Shown piece after piece: positions 23,917 through 31,808 of a stretch of 34,373 nt of DNA (its first letter is position 1; each line of letters starts with the position of its first letter). Source of the DNA: Anaerolineaceae bacterium (GTDB taxonomy: Bacteria > Chloroflexota > Anaerolineae > Anaerolineales > E44-bin32); assembly GCA_020350285.1 (NCBI GenBank), contig CP070708.1:2525806-2560178 (forward strand), read 5' to 3'. The notes beneath the pieces are model-generated. The model made no database searches. It had not been told where the DNA came from and saw nothing but the letters and a program-made list of their open reading frames with translations. The translations under genes and the position numbers were made by a program.

Positions 23917-24534
23917 ATGGATCCCCATCTAATGATTCTCATTGTGGGCTTGTCTTACACCGTGGTCTACGGTCTTATGGCTATTCTCCGTCGCGAGGGT
24001 GTGACGACGCAATTCATCCTCGAGAGCGTGGTCTTAACGGGGCTGGTCGCAGTAGGAGGATATTTCACGGATTCGCCTGCCAACCCGATCCTTTTCTTGG
24101 TATTCCTTTACATCTTGACCTCTCGCTCGCGCTTATTGGTGGATCTGGCTAACATGTTGTCAAACCGAGGGCGGCAGCGAGACGCGATAAACATATTACA
24201 GGTCGCTTTGCGGATGTTCCCAGACAAACCCACACGGTTGATCGTGTTGGTCAACATGGGGATCGTACAACTTCGGCGAGAAAATCCTGAAAGCACCCGG
24301 ATGCTTCTAGAAACAGTTCTTGAAGAAGCACAAGAAGGTGGTTTGGGTCTTCGACACAAGGCTGCCTGTTACTACAACCTCGGATTGGCTTTCCAAAAAT
24401 TAGGAAAAGAAGGCCAAGCGGTGCGTTATTTCAAGCAAGCGGTGGATGTTTTCCCCGGATCACCATACGGAAAAGCTGCAGCAAAAGCGATAGACGAGCG
24501 GCGTAAAGGCAAGAAAGAGGAAACCGAAGATTAG
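23917..24534 (+). CDS. Membrane TPR protein next to the ArsA-like pair
   Basis: The 205-residue protein has about three hydrophobic segments in its first 75 residues (LMILIVGLSYTVVYGLMAIL; FILESVVLTGLVAVGGYF; PILFLVFLYIL), followed by a helical region with TPR repeats: NRGRQRDAINILQVALRMFP, TRLIVLVNMGIVQLRREN.., and a canonical AACYYNLGLAFQKLGKEGQA..YFKQAVDVFP. The C-terminus is Lys/Glu-rich. TPRs bind other proteins, so it may be a membrane receptor or scaffold for the neighbouring ATPases; this is only inferred from position. It begins 69 bp after the second ATPase with AAAGG as ribosome-binding site. The next gene is 134 bp away. Confidence 0.75.
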   Translation: MDPHLMILIVGLSYTVVYGLMAILRREGVTTQFILESVVLTGLVAVGGYFTDSPANPILFLVFLYILTSRSRLLVDLANMLSNRGRQRDAINILQVALRMFPDKPTRLIVLVNMGIVQLRRENPESTRMLLETVLEEAQEGGLGLRHKAACYYNLGLAFQKLGKEGQAVRYFKQAVDVFPGSPYGKAAAKAIDERRKGKKEETED

Positions 24535-24668
24535 AGTGAGCATCTTAGATCATCCGCGCTCACACTGAGATATGAGAAATCCATCGGTTCTCTCCCCCGA
24601 CCTCAAGGATACTTATCGAATAAACAGAGGTCCTAAAAGGAGAGAGCCGAAATGGTTGAGGGAGTCAG

Positions 24669-25598
24669 ATGAAGATCGCGATCCTAGGAACGGGAGGCGT
24701 CGGCGGCTACTTTGGGGCTTTATTGGCGCGAGCTGGGCACGATGTCACTTTCATCGCTCGTGGTCCTAATCTACAGGCTATTATGGATCAAGGACTTCGT
24801 GTAAAAAGCCCTCATGGAGACTTTGTTGTTCACCCGACAAATGCTACTGATTCACCAGAAGAGATTGGTGCCGTCGATTATGTGATCGTTGCCGTCAAGC
24901 ATTATCAACTTTCCGAAGCAATTGTAATCATCCCTCCCCTCCTAGGTGAAGGGACCACCGTTGTCCCACTCCTTAACGGCATCGATGCGCACGAGCACAT
25001 TATCAAAGTTGTCGGCCCTCAACCGGTCGTAGGTGGATATTGTAGTCTGGTCTCGATGATCGAAGCCCCGGGCATCATCCGCCATGAAACCCAGTTACAC
25101 AAGCTCGAGTTAGGTGAACTTGATGGCACGAAAACGGAGCGTGTAGAGGACCTTATCCAGGCTTGGAAATCCTGTGGCGTTGAGGCGATTCATTCCGACG
25201 ATATCTTCGCCGCGATATGGACCAAGTTCTTATTTATCTCCTCGTTTGGGGGCGTTTCGTCCCTTTGTCGTGTGACTTTGGGGGAGATCATCGAGGTACC
25301 TCAGACTCGTGAGTTGTTTATCCAAGCAATGGAGGAGGTTAAGCAATTGGCAGATAAACAAGGGATCGGTATTGCAGCAGACATCGTTCAAACGACCATG
25401 GCTTTCGTCGAGAGCGTTGAACCATCCGCCACGTCCTCGATGCAGCGTGATGTCGCAGCTGGTAGACCCTTTGAATTGGAAGCCTTTAATGGAACGATCG
25501 TACGACTAGGTCGAGTGCATGGAGTTCAGACCCCGGTTCATGATGCGATTTATGGATTCTTACTTCCGGCGCTAAACCGTGCCCAAGGTTCATCGTGA
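24669..25598 (+). CDS. 2-dehydropantoate 2-reductase (ketopantoate reductase)
   Basis: Ketopantoate reductase (PanE/ApbA) uses NADPH to reduce 2-dehydropantoate to pantoate in coenzyme A biosynthesis. The 309-residue length is typical. The N-terminal dinucleotide motif is ILGTGGVGGYFGALLARAGH, followed by VTFIARG; VAVKHYQL carries the usual VK lysine, and LNGIDA the next conserved segment. IWTKFLFISSF and the SSMQRDVAAGRPFELEAFNG stretch near residue 260 (E..NG) are the C-terminal signature. GAGGGAG precedes the ATG. Many PanE-like proteins have other 2-keto-acid substrates, so I leave the symbol blank. It stands alone, with 134 bp before and 75 bp after. Confidence 0.9.
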   Translation: MKIAILGTGGVGGYFGALLARAGHDVTFIARGPNLQAIMDQGLRVKSPHGDFVVHPTNATDSPEEIGAVDYVIVAVKHYQLSEAIVIIPPLLGEGTTVVPLLNGIDAHEHIIKVVGPQPVVGGYCSLVSMIEAPGIIRHETQLHKLELGELDGTKTERVEDLIQAWKSCGVEAIHSDDIFAAIWTKFLFISSFGGVSSLCRVTLGEIIEVPQTRELFIQAMEEVKQLADKQGIGIAADIVQTTMAFVESVEPSATSSMQRDVAAGRPFELEAFNGTIVRLGRVHGVQTPVHDAIYGFLLPALNRAQGSS

Positions 25599-25673
25599 TT
25601 TTGGATGGAGTATTTGATTTAGAAAATAACACAGAAGATACAAGAAGGTGATTGTTATTGATTCACCACCACT

Positions 25674-26654
25674 TCAATACCCAAGGCTAATATCCACGCG
25701 ATTCGGAATTTGATCGCCACGCGCAGCAGCGTTGAGTAATTCAGCCAGTTTTTCCATGCGGCGAAACTCAAGACCTTTGGCTCCACCAGCTCGGTGAGGA
25801 CTCATCACAACATTCTCCAACTCATGGAAAGGGAATTGAGATGGAGCCGTTCTCGAGCGAGCTGATTCGTCCTCCGGGTACCTGTACCAAACATCCAATC
25901 CAGCCGCATACAACCTTCCGTCTCTTAGGGCTTGGAAAAGAGCCGATTCATTCACGATCGATCCACGAGCTACGTTGACCAAGATCGCACCTTCAGGGAG
26001 TAAATCCAAGGTATTCTCATCGATCAACCCATCGGTCTCTGGTGTTAGTGGGAGACAAACAATTAATACCTCGGCCTCCGGGAGAAGTTGGCGCAGTTCG
26101 TTTGATGGGTGGATCTCAACTTCAGAGTCTGGCTCGCTTCCATTAAACTCTCGCCGTAGAGCTTTGACACGCATTCCCAAACCTAGACAAGCCCGCGCCA
26201 CCCGTATACCGATGGCTCCGTATCCCAACACCAATACGCTTCGGTTTTCCAACAACAGAGCTGGATTGGGCTCGTAACGCGGTGTCCAATCGTGTTGTCG
26301 AAAAGCACGATCTATCGGGACAAGGAATTTCGCAGCCGCCAATAGAAGAGAGATTGCCATCTCTGCGGTAGCCGCTGCGTTGTAATGCAGGTTATGGACC
26401 GAGATCTGCGGATAAGTCCTCATTAAGTCAATGGTTTCCTTTGGAACTCCAGCGAATGGGATAATCAGAATATGCAAATTTGAACACGCATCAAGATGGT
26501 CTTGCTTGGGCCAACCTGCGACAAGAATCTCTACTTTATTCCCGGAATGAAGTTCCGGACCAACGGAGACTTGGATAGAAGGGTGTAAAAGTGATTGAAG
26601 ATGAGCAAGGGGTTCTTCATCCAGCGGACGAAGGATGTGTGCAATGAGTGACAT
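25674..26654 (-). CDS. D-isomer-specific 2-hydroxyacid dehydrogenase family protein
   Basis: This 326-residue NAD(P)-dependent enzyme reduces 2-keto acids or oxidises D-2-hydroxyacids. The Rossmann loop is VLGYGAIGIRVARACLGLG. LPLTPETDGLIDE, NVARGSIVNESAL (catalytic Arg) and MSPHRAGG (catalytic His) are all present. The usual DVFxxEP is DVWYRYPEDES, so the catalytic Glu region is somewhat unusual. The first 100 residues are less conserved. The start overlaps the stop of the glycosyltransferase gene by one base (TAATG), so the two are coupled. The substrate cannot be told. Confidence 0.9.
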   Translation of the reverse strand: MSLIAHILRPLDEEPLAHLQSLLHPSIQVSVGPELHSGNKVEILVAGWPKQDHLDACSNLHILIIPFAGVPKETIDLMRTYPQISVHNLHYNAAATAEMAISLLLAAAKFLVPIDRAFRQHDWTPRYEPNPALLLENRSVLVLGYGAIGIRVARACLGLGMRVKALRREFNGSEPDSEVEIHPSNELRQLLPEAEVLIVCLPLTPETDGLIDENTLDLLPEGAILVNVARGSIVNESALFQALRDGRLYAAGLDVWYRYPEDESARSRTAPSQFPFHELENVVMSPHRAGGAKGLEFRRMEKLAELLNAAARGDQIPNRVDISLGY

Positions 26655-27904
26655 TAAGCTAGTTTCTTACCGAGCATACTGCGATAGAGATCGATAACCT
26701 GTTCAACCATCAAATCCCAAGAGTAGGCTTGCGCGTATTCCGTAGCCTGTTGTCCTAATTGTGCTCGCAGGTCATCATCCTGAATGATAAGGCGTAATTT
26801 CTCCGCAAGTGCTTCCGGATCCCCAGTAGGTACATGGAAGCCCGTTTCCCCATCCCTTACCAAGAATGCCAGACCACCAATCTCCGATGCCACTACCGGT
26901 GTTCCGCAAGCCATCGCTTCTAAAGCGACCAGCCCAAAAGATTCATAATGTGAAGGCACGACGACAGCTTCAGCTGCGGAGTAGTAGTAGGGGAGCGTGT
27001 CTTGATCTCTTCTCCCCAGGAATGTAATCAGATCTAGGATCCCAAGCGATTCCCGCATAGTATGCAAACGTTCCATCTCTGTTGACATCTGCTCGCGACT
27101 CGAGTGTGTATCACCGCCGATCACCGCCAGGCAGAAGGGATGTTGATCGAGAATCCCCTCTTGATGCAAGATACCTACAGCTTCGATCAATGTATCGATC
27201 CCCTTCAACGGTTCAATGCGACCAACAAACAGTAACATTCGATCGTGACAAGGTACGCCGATGTATTCTTTTGCTTCATCATCAGGGATGGGATAAAAAT
27301 GGCTGGTATCCACACCAGGTGGGATTACGACGACGCGGCTGGTGTCCTCTCGATACAGCCATTGTATCTGGGCGACCTCAGCCGGTGTGGCTGCCACGAC
27401 ACGATCTGCTGACTGCAAAAGACGTGCTTCGGATTCCAAGCGCAAATCCGAAGGCTCTTCCTCCGCACTGCGTGCGACACGGTCCTTCATGATAGCCAGC
27501 GTGTGAAACATCTGAATGAGCGGTAGATTCCATGTTTCGCGCAGGCTTAGCCCTGCTAAACCGGAGAGCCAATAATGACAGTGGATGAGATCGTAGTCAA
27601 TCTCCTTCGATTCAGCGAATTCCAACACGCCCGCGATGAAATCATCCAGGTGATTCGCCAAATCATGCCGACTTAGTGGGGTTTCAGGTCCTGCGGGTAT
27701 ATGCACCACCCTGTTGCCGAAACCTAGGTGGTGAAGAACATGAGGTACATGCTCGTCTTGAGAGCGAGTAAAGACATCTACACCGATGCCCTTACGTCCT
27801 AGCTCACGGGTTAAATCCCGGACGTAAACATTCATCCCCCCGGTGTCCTTCCCACCCAAAGTGGCCAAAGGGCAAGTGTGGTAGGAGAGCATCGCGACGC
27901 GCAT
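26654..27904 (-). CDS. Glycosyltransferase family 4 (MshA/sucrose-phosphate synthase-like)
   Basis: The 416-residue protein is a retaining GT-B glycosyltransferase of the MshA / sucrose-phosphate-synthase-like group. GGMNVYVRDLTRELGRKG near residue 22 and LIHCHYWLSGLAGL are characteristic of that group, IPPGVDTSHFYP follows, and SHYESFGLVALEAMACGTPV shows the EX7E motif of GT4. The sugar donor and acceptor cannot be told; a D-2-hydroxyacid dehydrogenase follows. There is no ribosome-binding site before the ATG; instead TTGGCA-17-GATAAT ends 6 bp upstream, suggesting a leaderless mRNA. The 27905-28061 interval has no other gene. Confidence 0.9.
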   Translation of the reverse strand: MRVAMLSYHTCPLATLGGKDTGGMNVYVRDLTRELGRKGIGVDVFTRSQDEHVPHVLHHLGFGNRVVHIPAGPETPLSRHDLANHLDDFIAGVLEFAESKEIDYDLIHCHYWLSGLAGLSLRETWNLPLIQMFHTLAIMKDRVARSAEEEPSDLRLESEARLLQSADRVVAATPAEVAQIQWLYREDTSRVVVIPPGVDTSHFYPIPDDEAKEYIGVPCHDRMLLFVGRIEPLKGIDTLIEAVGILHQEGILDQHPFCLAVIGGDTHSSREQMSTEMERLHTMRESLGILDLITFLGRRDQDTLPYYYSAAEAVVVPSHYESFGLVALEAMACGTPVVASEIGGLAFLVRDGETGFHVPTGDPEALAEKLRLIIQDDDLRAQLGQQATEYAQAYSWDLMVEQVIDLYRSMLGKKLA

Positions 27905-27910
27905 AACACA

Positions 27911-27939
27911 ATTATCGCTGAGGCCTCGATTCTTGCCAA
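27911..27939 (-). promoter_or_regulatory. Promoter placing the GT4 start codon at the transcript 5' end
   Basis: On the - strand TTGGCA (27934-27939), a 17-bp spacer and GATAAT (27911-27916) precede the ATG by 6 bp. Transcription starting at the usual distance would begin at or within a base or two of the ATG. Confidence 0.55.
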
Positions 27940-28061
27940 GGATGGTCCCCAGCGGATGAGCTTAACTTGAATAATTTCACGACATAGAAGAAATGTGTTG
28001 AAAGTGTGACAATTCCATCAACTCGCCTATGCTCCCTATTAAAGAGGTAGACCGACTGCAG

Positions 28062-28090
28062 TTGAGATGCATGCTGCTGGCTGGTATAAT
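28062..28090 (+). promoter_or_regulatory. tRNA-Thr promoter
   Basis: TTGAGA (28062-28067), a 17-bp spacer and TATAAT (28085-28090), with a TG one base before the -10 (extended -10). The tRNA begins 11 bp downstream. Confidence 0.8.
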
Positions 28091-28100
28091 GTCGCGCGAC

Positions 28101-28173
28101 GCCAGCGTAGCTCAGCCGGCAGAGCAATCGCTTCGTAAGCGATGGGTCGAGGGTTCGAGTCCCTCCGCTGGCT
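28101..28173 (+). tRNA. tRNA-Thr, anticodon CGT
   Basis: A full cloverleaf is seen: acceptor GCCAGCG (28101-28107) with CGCTGGC (28166-28172), D-arm GCTC/GAGC, anticodon stem ATCGC/GCGAT around TTCGTAA with anticodon CGT (28134-28136), and T-arm GAGGG/CCCTC with TTCGAGT. The discriminator is T and CCA is not encoded. Confidence 0.96.
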
Positions 28174-28185
28174 TCTTTTTTTTTA
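28174..28185 (+). terminator. U-tract after tRNA-Thr
   Basis: Nine consecutive T residues (28176-28184) directly follow the tRNA, whose own 3' stems could act as the terminator hairpin. The region lies between this gene and the convergent gene at 28200. Confidence 0.55.
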
Positions 28186-28199
28186 ACTAGACCAATACC

Positions 28200-28469
28200 T
28201 CAGGTTTGGTATGACGTAGATATGAGATACCAAAAAACCACAATCAGGATTACCGCCATCAAAACAAAAATAATAAGGGTGCCGCGGTTGATTCGTTGCT
28301 GAGTTTCTTGGTCCAACGAGTAATGACCGAAGGAGTAGCCTTGCGTAAGCGGTTGGTCGTACATGTGCTTCCCAGCCCTCTTAATCCATTCATTACGGAT
28401 AAATAGAGAAATCATCCCTGATATAAAGATACTGATTAACACGAGTGCTAGAATATCCTGCCAATTCAT
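28200..28469 (-). CDS. Small two-TM membrane protein of unknown function
   Basis: An 89-residue protein starting MNWQDILALVLISIFISGM, with an N-terminal TM helix, a charged middle (about residues 23-62) and a C-terminal TM helix (LIIFVLMAVILIVVFWYLI). The ATG at 28469 has a strong GGAGGAGG just upstream; a longer frame to 28604 has no such signal. No family is recognised. It is convergent with tRNA-Thr and divergent from uridine kinase. Confidence 0.7.
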   Translation of the reverse strand: MNWQDILALVLISIFISGMISLFIRNEWIKRAGKHMYDQPLTQGYSFGHYSLDQETQQRINRGTLIIFVLMAVILIVVFWYLISTSYQT

Positions 28470-28723
28470 GGTCCTCCTCCAATGGTTGGTATGAAAAATA
28501 GTTAAGTTATACCCAAGGATATAGGAAACCCCGATACGAAAAACAATAAGACAATTAACAGCCCTAATCCATTTCATCCTACAAGGGTGTAGTATTCGAG
28601 TCAATAAACATTCTTGCGGAGTTATTAGAGGCGATGAAATGACGCAACCCTGATAGATATTGAATAATCATAAGCTGTAATAATAGCTCAGTTGGAAATA
28701 CTTTCCCTTTACAGGTCAGCGCG

Positions 28724-28729
28724 TATAAT
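28724..28729 (+). promoter_or_regulatory. -10 element immediately upstream of the uridine kinase start
   Basis: A perfect TATAAT ends 6 bp before the ATG at 28736, with no ribosome-binding site between. The -35 is poor (CTTTCC at 17 bp). This predicts a leaderless or nearly leaderless mRNA. Confidence 0.5.
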
Positions 28730-28735
28730 GAAGCC

Positions 28736-29368
28736 ATGAACGATCGCCAATCCCCGATCGTGATCGGAATCGCTGGTGGTACAGGCTCCGGGAAGACCAC
28801 GGTAGCAAACGTGATTCTGGAACGTGTCGGTGCCGATAAGATCGCGTTCCTCGCCCACGATGCTTATTACAAAGACTTGAGTGATCTTCCTCGAGCGCAG
28901 CGTGACATCATCAACTTCGATCACCCTGATTCCTTGGAAACCATCCTTTTGGTGGACCACCTAAAAGGTCTCACTCAAGTGCAGGCCGTTGACATTCCCA
29001 TCTACGACTTCACAACACATACTCGCACATCGCAGACTCAACGCATGGAACCGAAGCCGGTCATCCTTGTCGAAGGCATTCTCGTCTTCGCTGAGGCATC
29101 GCTTCTGGATCTGTTCGATGTCAAGATCTTTGTTGACACGCCTGCGGACATCCGGTTCATCCGACGTCTTCAGCGAGACATCCAAGAACGAGGCCGTACG
29201 GTCGAATCGGTAATCCAGCAATATGAAACCACCGTCCGCCCAATGCATTTAGAGTTCGTCGAACCATCAAAACGTCATGCCGATGTCATCATCCCAGAGG
29301 GTGGGTTTAACACCGTCGCCATGGATATGGTTGTTGCTCGAATAGAAGAATTGCTCACTCAGCATTGA
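28736..29368 (+). CDS. udk: Uridine kinase
   Basis: Udk phosphorylates uridine and cytidine to their monophosphates in pyrimidine salvage. The 210-residue product has the right length. The P-loop GIAGGTGSGKTTVA (residues 9-22) is followed by HDAYYKDLSDLPRAQRDIINFDHPDS, VEGILVFAEASLLDLFDVKIFV and RRLQRDIQERGRTVESVIQQY, all family signatures including the lid segment. No ribosome-binding site is seen; a TATAAT lies 6 bp before the ATG. It starts a probable + strand run with cyclophilin 37 bp downstream. Confidence 0.95.
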   Translation: MNDRQSPIVIGIAGGTGSGKTTVANVILERVGADKIAFLAHDAYYKDLSDLPRAQRDIINFDHPDSLETILLVDHLKGLTQVQAVDIPIYDFTTHTRTSQTQRMEPKPVILVEGILVFAEASLLDLFDVKIFVDTPADIRFIRRLQRDIQERGRTVESVIQQYETTVRPMHLEFVEPSKRHADVIIPEGGFNTVAMDMVVARIEELLTQH

Positions 29369-29405
29369 AATCCCACATCATCTCACATACCTATAAGGAG
29401 ACACC

Positions 29406-29918
29406 ATGTCATCAGCTAAATACTCCGCTCCGCCATCCATCACGATCGATCCATCGAAAACATATAAAGCAAACATCAAGACCGACCTAGGGGAAATCCT
29501 GATCCATTTGCACGCTGATAAGACACCTAACACAGTCAATAATTTCGTGTTCCTAGCGAATGAGGGTTTCTATGATGGCGTGATCTTCCACCGCGTGATC
29601 GCTGATTTCATGGCTCAAAGTGGAGACCCGACTGGCACAGGTCGTGGTGGTCCAGGTTATACCTTTGACGATGAATTCCACCCCGAACTACAACACGACG
29701 GACCAGGCATTCTCTCCATGGCTAACGCTGGACCAGGTCCAAATGGTTCCCAATTCTTCCTCACCCATGATGCTACACCGTGGTTGGACAACAAACACTC
29801 CATATTTGGAAAAGTCGAAAGTGGAATAGATGTGTTGATGTCCATCCCACCTCGCGATCCTAGCGATACAAGCGCACCTGCTATTACGATCCAGACTATT
29901 GAGATCTTGGAAGCGTGA
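29406..29918 (+). CDS. Cyclophilin-type peptidyl-prolyl cis-trans isomerase
   Basis: PpiB-type cyclophilins catalyse proline isomerisation and help protein folding. The 170-residue protein carries FYDGVIFHRVIADFMAQSGD (catalytic Arg), GPGYTFDDEF, ILSMANAGPGPNGSQFFLTH and HSIFGKVESGIDVL. No signal peptide is seen, so it is likely cytoplasmic. AAGGAG lies at 7 bp from the ATG. Its stop overlaps the next gene by 4 bp (GTGA). Confidence 0.95.
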   Translation: MSSAKYSAPPSITIDPSKTYKANIKTDLGEILIHLHADKTPNTVNNFVFLANEGFYDGVIFHRVIADFMAQSGDPTGTGRGGPGYTFDDEFHPELQHDGPGILSMANAGPGPNGSQFFLTHDATPWLDNKHSIFGKVESGIDVLMSIPPRDPSDTSAPAITIQTIEILEA

Positions 29919-30487
29919 GTGATCAACCTTGGTTCTCTGGCTGGCGTTTAACACTGGCTAGAATCGTCTCTCTGATTGCTGTCGTAGCCATCACGATCTA
30001 CATTTTCTCTATCCGCGACCAAGTGGATAAGCTTGAGAGTTATGGCTACCCTGGGATATTTCTGCTCTCTATCCTCGCGAACGCAACGGTGATCCTCCCC
30101 GCTCCAGGTGTCGCATTAACCTTCACCTTTGGAGCGGTACTCAATCCCATCGGTGTCGCTCTTGCAGCTGGATCTGGAGCCACATTAGGTGAGCTTACAG
30201 GCTATCTAGCAGGATTTAGCGGACGGGGGATCATTGAAGATAGCCCCACCTATCGACGTATCGATGCATGGACTGATCGGTATGGTGGTTGGGCAATCCT
30301 CATCATGGCTTTCATCCCAAATCCATTGTTTGACATCGCAGGTGCGGCCGCAGGGGCTTTAGGCATGCCCATTCGAACTTTCCTCTTTTGGGTTTGGATC
30401 GGGAAGACCTTGAAGATGCTGCTCTTCGCATACGCCGGCGCAGCCTCGATTGATTGGTTGATCAACCTTCTGGGTAGCGCGCCGTGA
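29915..30487 (+). CDS. VTT/DedA-like (SNARE-associated) membrane protein
   Basis: The 190-residue protein has several TM helices and the VTT-domain pattern of the DedA/TMEM41 group: VILPAPGVALTFTFGAVLNP, GATLGELTGYLAGFSGRG and MAFIPNPLFDIAGAAAGALG. Proteins of this group include lipid scramblase-like flippases. The GTG start lies inside the cyclophilin stop (GTGA), so the two genes are coupled. The substrate is unknown. Confidence 0.85.
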   Translation: MSDQPWFSGWRLTLARIVSLIAVVAITIYIFSIRDQVDKLESYGYPGIFLLSILANATVILPAPGVALTFTFGAVLNPIGVALAAGSGATLGELTGYLAGFSGRGIIEDSPTYRRIDAWTDRYGGWAILIMAFIPNPLFDIAGAAAGALGMPIRTFLFWVWIGKTLKMLLFAYAGAASIDWLINLLGSAP

Positions 30488-30526
30488 GGCGATAAGCTGG
30501 AAATTATAAAAGCTCATTGTTACATA

Positions 30527-30554
30527 GTAAGGGCAATTCACGAATTGCCCTTAC
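30527..30554. repeat. Short palindromic repeat, family 2
   Basis: GTAAGGGCAATTC and GAATTGCCCTTAC form a perfect 13-bp stem with an AC between. It lies 40 bp after the VTT gene and could terminate or stabilise its mRNA. Confidence 0.8.
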
Positions 30555-30580
30555 AAACATTGAGCATGATCCACAAAGTT

Positions 30581-30607
30581 GTAGGGGCGGGGTTATCCCG
30601 CCCCTAC
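30581..30607. repeat. Short palindromic repeat, family 2
   Basis: GTAGGGGCGGG and CCCGCCCCTAC form a perfect 11-bp stem around GTTAT. Confidence 0.8.
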
Positions 30608-30634
30608 AATTGGTGATTCACAATTTGTAATGTA

Positions 30635-30662
30635 TTAGGGATGGTTCGCGAATCGCCCCTAC
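30635..30662. repeat. Short palindromic repeat, family 2
   Basis: An imperfect palindrome around GTTCGCGAATC, close to the copy at 7473. Outer arms read TAGGGA and GCCCCTA. Confidence 0.7.
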
Positions 30663-30698
30663 GCCCGGTAACTTAATATTCGGGTGAATTCAAGCAGA

Positions 30699-31808
30699 TT
30701 ACACCTTGAAGACCTCGCGCCTCAAAGTCACCTGATCTAATCTATCACTGAGCACTTCAACTCCCAACCCCGGCTTTGTGGGGACATCGATCGTGCTATC
30801 AGGGTTTAGTACAAACGAGGGGGCAGCGATATCCTCTTTGTAATATCGATCCGTTGCAGAGATATCCCCAGGCAAAGTAAAACCAGGTAGCGAAGCGATC
30901 GCCAGATTCGACGCGCGACCGATTCCGGTCTCCAACATGCCCCCACACCAAACGGGGATATTTGAATCGAGACACAAGTCATGGATCGCTTTCGCCTCCG
31001 ATAATCCACCTACCCTTCCTGGTTTGATATTGATCACCCGGCACGCGTTTATTTCTAGCGCTTGTCGAGCATGACGGACTGAAAGGATACTCTCGTCAAG
31101 ACAGATGGCGGTTTTCAAACGAGCTTGTAACCTGCTGTGATCGAACAAGTCGTCTTCTCCTAAAGGTTGTTCGATAAGCAAGAGATCAAAGTCGTCCAAA
31201 GCTTCAATGGATGCCGTATCCTCAAACATATATGCTGAATTCGCATCTACCTGCAGCTTCAGGTCTGGGTACGCACCGCGAACAGCTTGAACTTCACCTA
31301 CATCACGCCCGGGTTTTATTTTGATCTTGACCCGATCGTATCCCTCATCGATGAATCGTCCAACGACATCGATCAACACTTCGGCGTCCTTTTGAATCCC
31401 TACGGACACACCGACAGGCACAGCTTTCTGGTCACCTCCCAGAAGCGTCGCTAGGGGTATCTCAGCTGTTTGGGCAAAGAGATCCCACAACGCCATTTCA
31501 AGTCCCGCACGTGCGAGGGGATGTCCCTTAAACTTCCCCAGTCGATCACGGAGATCCTCGATCTCAGTGATTTCACCCTCAAGAATCGCGGGAACAAAGA
31601 AGTCAGTAAGCACATGCCATGCGGTCGCTGTAGTCTCGTATGAATAACCTGGACTCATCCCCGCTGCACATTCACCCCATCCGGTCAAACCTTCCCCCCT
31701 CAACGTGAGAATGATACAGTCACGATCATGTTCCACCCCAAAGGAGGTCTCGAATGGCGCGACAAGTCGCATGCGAATGTGACGCAACTCAATGAAATCG
31801 ATCTTCAT
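30699..31808 (-). CDS. Enolase-superfamily MenC / N-acylamino-acid racemase
   Basis: The 369-residue protein belongs to the o-succinylbenzoate synthase / N-succinylamino acid racemase branch of the enolase superfamily. The catalytic set is in place: KxK lysines in VKIKIKPG, metal ligands in LQVDANSAY, LLIEQPLGEDD and ICLDESI, and the second base lysine in VINIKPGRVGGL. Members may make o-succinylbenzoate for menaquinone or racemise N-succinyl amino acids, often doing both. No other menaquinone gene is here, while a GNAT acetyltransferase overlaps it upstream by 4 bp (ATGA), which is the arrangement of the N-succinylamino acid racemase pathway. That reading is an inference. The ATG lies at 31808. 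Confidence 0.9.
   Translation of the reverse strand: MKIDFIELRHIRMRLVAPFETSFGVEHDRDCIILTLRGEGLTGWGECAAGMSPGYSYETTATAWHVLTDFFVPAILEGEITEIEDLRDRLGKFKGHPLARAGLEMALWDLFAQTAEIPLATLLGGDQKAVPVGVSVGIQKDAEVLIDVVGRFIDEGYDRVKIKIKPGRDVGEVQAVRGAYPDLKLQVDANSAYMFEDTASIEALDDFDLLLIEQPLGEDDLFDHSRLQARLKTAICLDESILSVRHARQALEINACRVINIKPGRVGGLSEAKAIHDLCLDSNIPVWCGGMLETGIGRASNLAIASLPGFTLPGDISATDRYYKEDIAAPSFVLNPDSTIDVPTKPGLGVEVLSDRLDQVTLRREVFKV

Noticed and set aside
30699..31808. Menaquinone pathway menC call
   Set aside because: No other menaquinone gene is present, and the overlapping GNAT points to N-succinylamino acid racemase; left open without a gene symbol.
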